From: CAZZEX01 sp964653285
GTDB taxonomy: Bacteria; Chloroflexota; Anaerolineae; B4-G1
Assembly (NCBI GenBank): GCA_964653285.1
Contig: CAZZEX010000169.1
Coordinates: 1 to 6,043 of the forward strand
Length of the DNA stretch: 6,043 nucleotides
Direction: 5' to 3'
The position numbers and the translations under genes were made by a program. Every line of letters starts with the position of its first letter. Positions within the stretch are counted from its first letter, which is position 1. The notes under the pieces are model-generated. The model saw only the letters and a program-made list of their open reading frames with translations. It did no database searches and was not told the origin of the DNA. Below, piece by piece: positions 5,264 to 6,043 of the stretch.

Positions 5264-5281
5264 CTATTTGTGCTATTTGTG
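5264..5281. repeat. Tandem 9-bp direct repeat upstream of the FHA promoter
   Basis: CTATTTGTG is present twice in tandem (5264-5272, 5273-5281). It lies 6 bp upstream of the FHA -35 box and ends 3 bp before the left target duplication of the MITE. The position suits a regulator site, but nothing identifies a regulator. Confidence 0.5.
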
Positions 5282-5284
5282 TAC

Positions 5285-5446
5285 ACTGATACCCCAATGT
5301 CATTAAGTTAAAGGTGCGACGCACTTCCATCGCTGCCCTGAACAAGCCTACTATCGCACTTTTGCTGCATATTTTGTCGTTTTCACAGGCCAAGAAGTGC
5401 ATCGCACCTCCACAGTTGCTTAACTTAATGACATTGACTGATACCC
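5285..5446. mobile_element. MITE (142 bp) with perfect TIRs and 10-bp target duplication
   Basis: The element spans 5295-5436. Its terminal inverted repeats, CAATGTCATTAAGTTAA (5295-5311) and its exact complement (5420-5436), are perfect over 17 bp. A second inverted pair, 5312-5327 against 5394-5409, matches at 15 of 16. It follows directly on the left and after 10 nt on the right. Each copy contains its own small palindrome (GTGCG-A-CGCAC on the left). ACTGATACCC flanks the element exactly at 5285-5294 and 5437-5446. The 66-nt centre (5328-5393) has no coding content, so the element is non-autonomous. The duplication length and the CA-starting termini are compatible with an IS4-type transposase acting in trans, but that assignment is an inference. 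Confidence 0.9.
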
Positions 5447-5473
5447 TGGCGCGAGCGTGCACGTGCCGCACCT

Positions 5474-5502
5474 TTGACAACCCTTTGGAACTGTGCTATA
5501 TT
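5474..5502 (+). promoter_or_regulatory. Strong extended -10 promoter of trmD
   Basis: A perfect -35 TTGACA (5474-5479), a 17-bp spacer and the -10 TATATT (5497-5502) preceded by TGC (extended -10 element) are present. Transcription would start near 5509, giving a leader of about 73 nt containing the heptamer repeats. The promoter lies 27 bp right of the MITE target duplication, so it is intact. Confidence 0.75.
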
Positions 5503-5535
5503 TCAATCACCAGCGGTAATCTACAATTCTCGAGT

Positions 5536-5578
5536 CCATTTGTCATTTGTTCACTTGTCATTGGTCATTGGCTCATTG
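5536..5578. repeat. Heptamer tandem repeat (TCATTGG type) before trmD
   Basis: Successive units read CCATTTG, TCATTTG, T-TCACTTG, TCATTGG, TCATTGG, C-TCATTG. That is six copies with two 1-nt slips. The tract ends 3 nt before the trmD start codon and occupies the place where a Shine-Dalgarno sequence would be. Confidence 0.75.
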
Positions 5579-5581
5579 AAC

Positions 5582-6043
5582 ATGTACTTCGATATCCTCA
5601 CCCTTTTCCCCTCGATGTTTCACGGTCCTTTGGATGAGAGCATCCTGAAACGGGCCCGAGAGAGCGGGCATCTTTCCATCGCGCTCCACAACATCCGCGA
5701 CTACGCAACCGGCAGACACCACGTTACCGACGATGCTCCCTACGGCGGGGGGGGCGGGATGGTGATGAAGCCGGAGCCCATCTTCCTCGCCGTCGAAGCG
5801 ATCCTATCCTCCCCCCCCGGCTGTCGGGGGGGGCTGGGGGGGGGCGCGGGTGTGCCGATCATTCTCCTGACCCCCCAGGGTCGCCTCTTTACGCAGACCA
5901 TTGCCGCCGAACTGTCCCATCACCAACGCATACTCCTCTTATGTGGGCGATACGAGGGGGTGGACGAGCGGGTGCGCCAATATCTGGCGACCGATGAAAT
6001 CTCCATCGGTGACTACGTGCTCACCGGTGGCGAGTTGGTGGCG
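5582..6043 (+). CDS. trmD: tRNA (guanine37-N1)-methyltransferase TrmD, N-terminal part
   Basis: The frame runs open from the ATG at 5582 to the window edge (154 codons), so the C-terminal part is cut off. TrmD is the SPOUT enzyme that transfers methyl from S-adenosylmethionine to N1 of G37 in tRNAs, preventing +1 frameshifts. Family signatures are clear: YFDILTLFPSMF at the start, PYGGGGGMVM (54-63), LLTPQG (95-100), CGRYEGVDERV (121-131) and EISIGDYVLTGGEL (139-152). The last two are the knotted SAM-binding core. Residues about 77-90 (SPPGCRGGLGGGAG) are a loop several residues longer than in E. coli TrmD, encoded by runs of C and G forming a palindrome. No Shine-Dalgarno is visible; a heptamer repeat precedes the ATG. 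The usual upstream partners rpsP and rimM are absent here; the neighbour is a divergent FHA gene. Confidence 0.97.
   Translation, partial: MYFDILTLFPSMFHGPLDESILKRARESGHLSIALHNIRDYATGRHHVTDDAPYGGGGGMVMKPEPIFLAVEAILSSPPGCRGGLGGGAGVPIILLTPQGRLFTQTIAAELSHHQRILLLCGRYEGVDERVRQYLATDEISIGDYVLTGGELVA
5811..5833. repeat. In-frame C8/G8 palindrome in trmD
   Basis: C8 (5811-5818) and G8 (5826-5833) form a perfect 8-bp stem around GGCTGTC. A further G9 run follows (5836-5844). The segment encodes the Pro/Gly-rich loop of TrmD and keeps the frame. Confidence 0.75.

Larger units (their letters stand above)
5174..5581. other. Divergent intergenic region between FHA gene and trmD
   Basis: I see no gene in this 408-bp gap. 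It contains, from left to right, the FHA ribosome binding site and promoter, a 9-bp tandem duplication (5264-5281), a 142-bp MITE with target duplications (5285-5446), the trmD promoter (5474-5502) and a heptamer repeat tract (5536-5578). Reading frames that cross the MITE show no recognisable protein. Confidence 0.7.

Noticed and set aside
5202..5480. Minus-strand 92-codon frame across the FHA-trmD gap
   Set aside because: It runs through both arms of the MITE and the two promoters. The predicted protein is not recognisable.

Overview
The window is GC-rich bacterial chromosome, most likely from a Chloroflexota (Anaerolineae-type) lineage. That placement is an inference. It rests on a Pro/Thr-rich lipoprotein, an FHA protein with a Pro-rich linker and one membrane helix, a large YprA/MrfA-type helicase, and many short interspersed repeats inside and between genes. 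I see no rRNA, tRNA, phage or plasmid gene.

Layout: a minus-strand pair occupies the left side, a HAD phosphatase (785-1444) followed 77 bp later by a small lipoprotein (138-707). A 348-bp intergenic region (1445-1792) separates the HAD gene from the divergent plus-strand helicase (1793-4462). The helicase converges on a minus-strand FHA-domain membrane protein (4574-5173). A 408-bp divergent intergenic region (5174-5581) then leads into trmD (5582 to the right edge, cut off), which encodes the tRNA m1G37 methyltransferase. Good sigma70-type promoters with 17-bp spacers can be read in front of the HAD gene, the helicase, the FHA gene and trmD. The genes do not form one pathway. The window is a mix of housekeeping (trmD), DNA repair or processing (helicase), phosphatase and cell-envelope functions.

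The remarkable part is the repeat load. Two small non-autonomous transposon-like elements (MITEs) are visible. One is a 142-bp element (5295-5436) with 17-bp perfect terminal inverted repeats and a perfect 10-bp target duplication. The other is an approximately 100-bp element (about 4445-4546) with terminal inverted repeats, a 7-10-bp flanking direct repeat and a core that folds as a three-way junction. This second element supplies the stop codon and last residues of the helicase. Three further repeat-derived segments lie in frame inside the helicase: a heptamer tandem repeat, a GAGCGAAGCCGAAGG palindrome, and a C/T-rich to A/G-rich inverted repeat. A homopolymer C/G palindrome lies in frame inside trmD. 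Heptamer tandem tracts also sit in the HAD leader and directly before the trmD start.

The best candidate for unusual biology is the helicase itself. It is an MrfA-like SF2 enzyme with its usual C-terminal four-cysteine cluster, but it also carries an apparently complete HNH nuclease motif set at residues about 701-759. This suggests a helicase-nuclease fusion.
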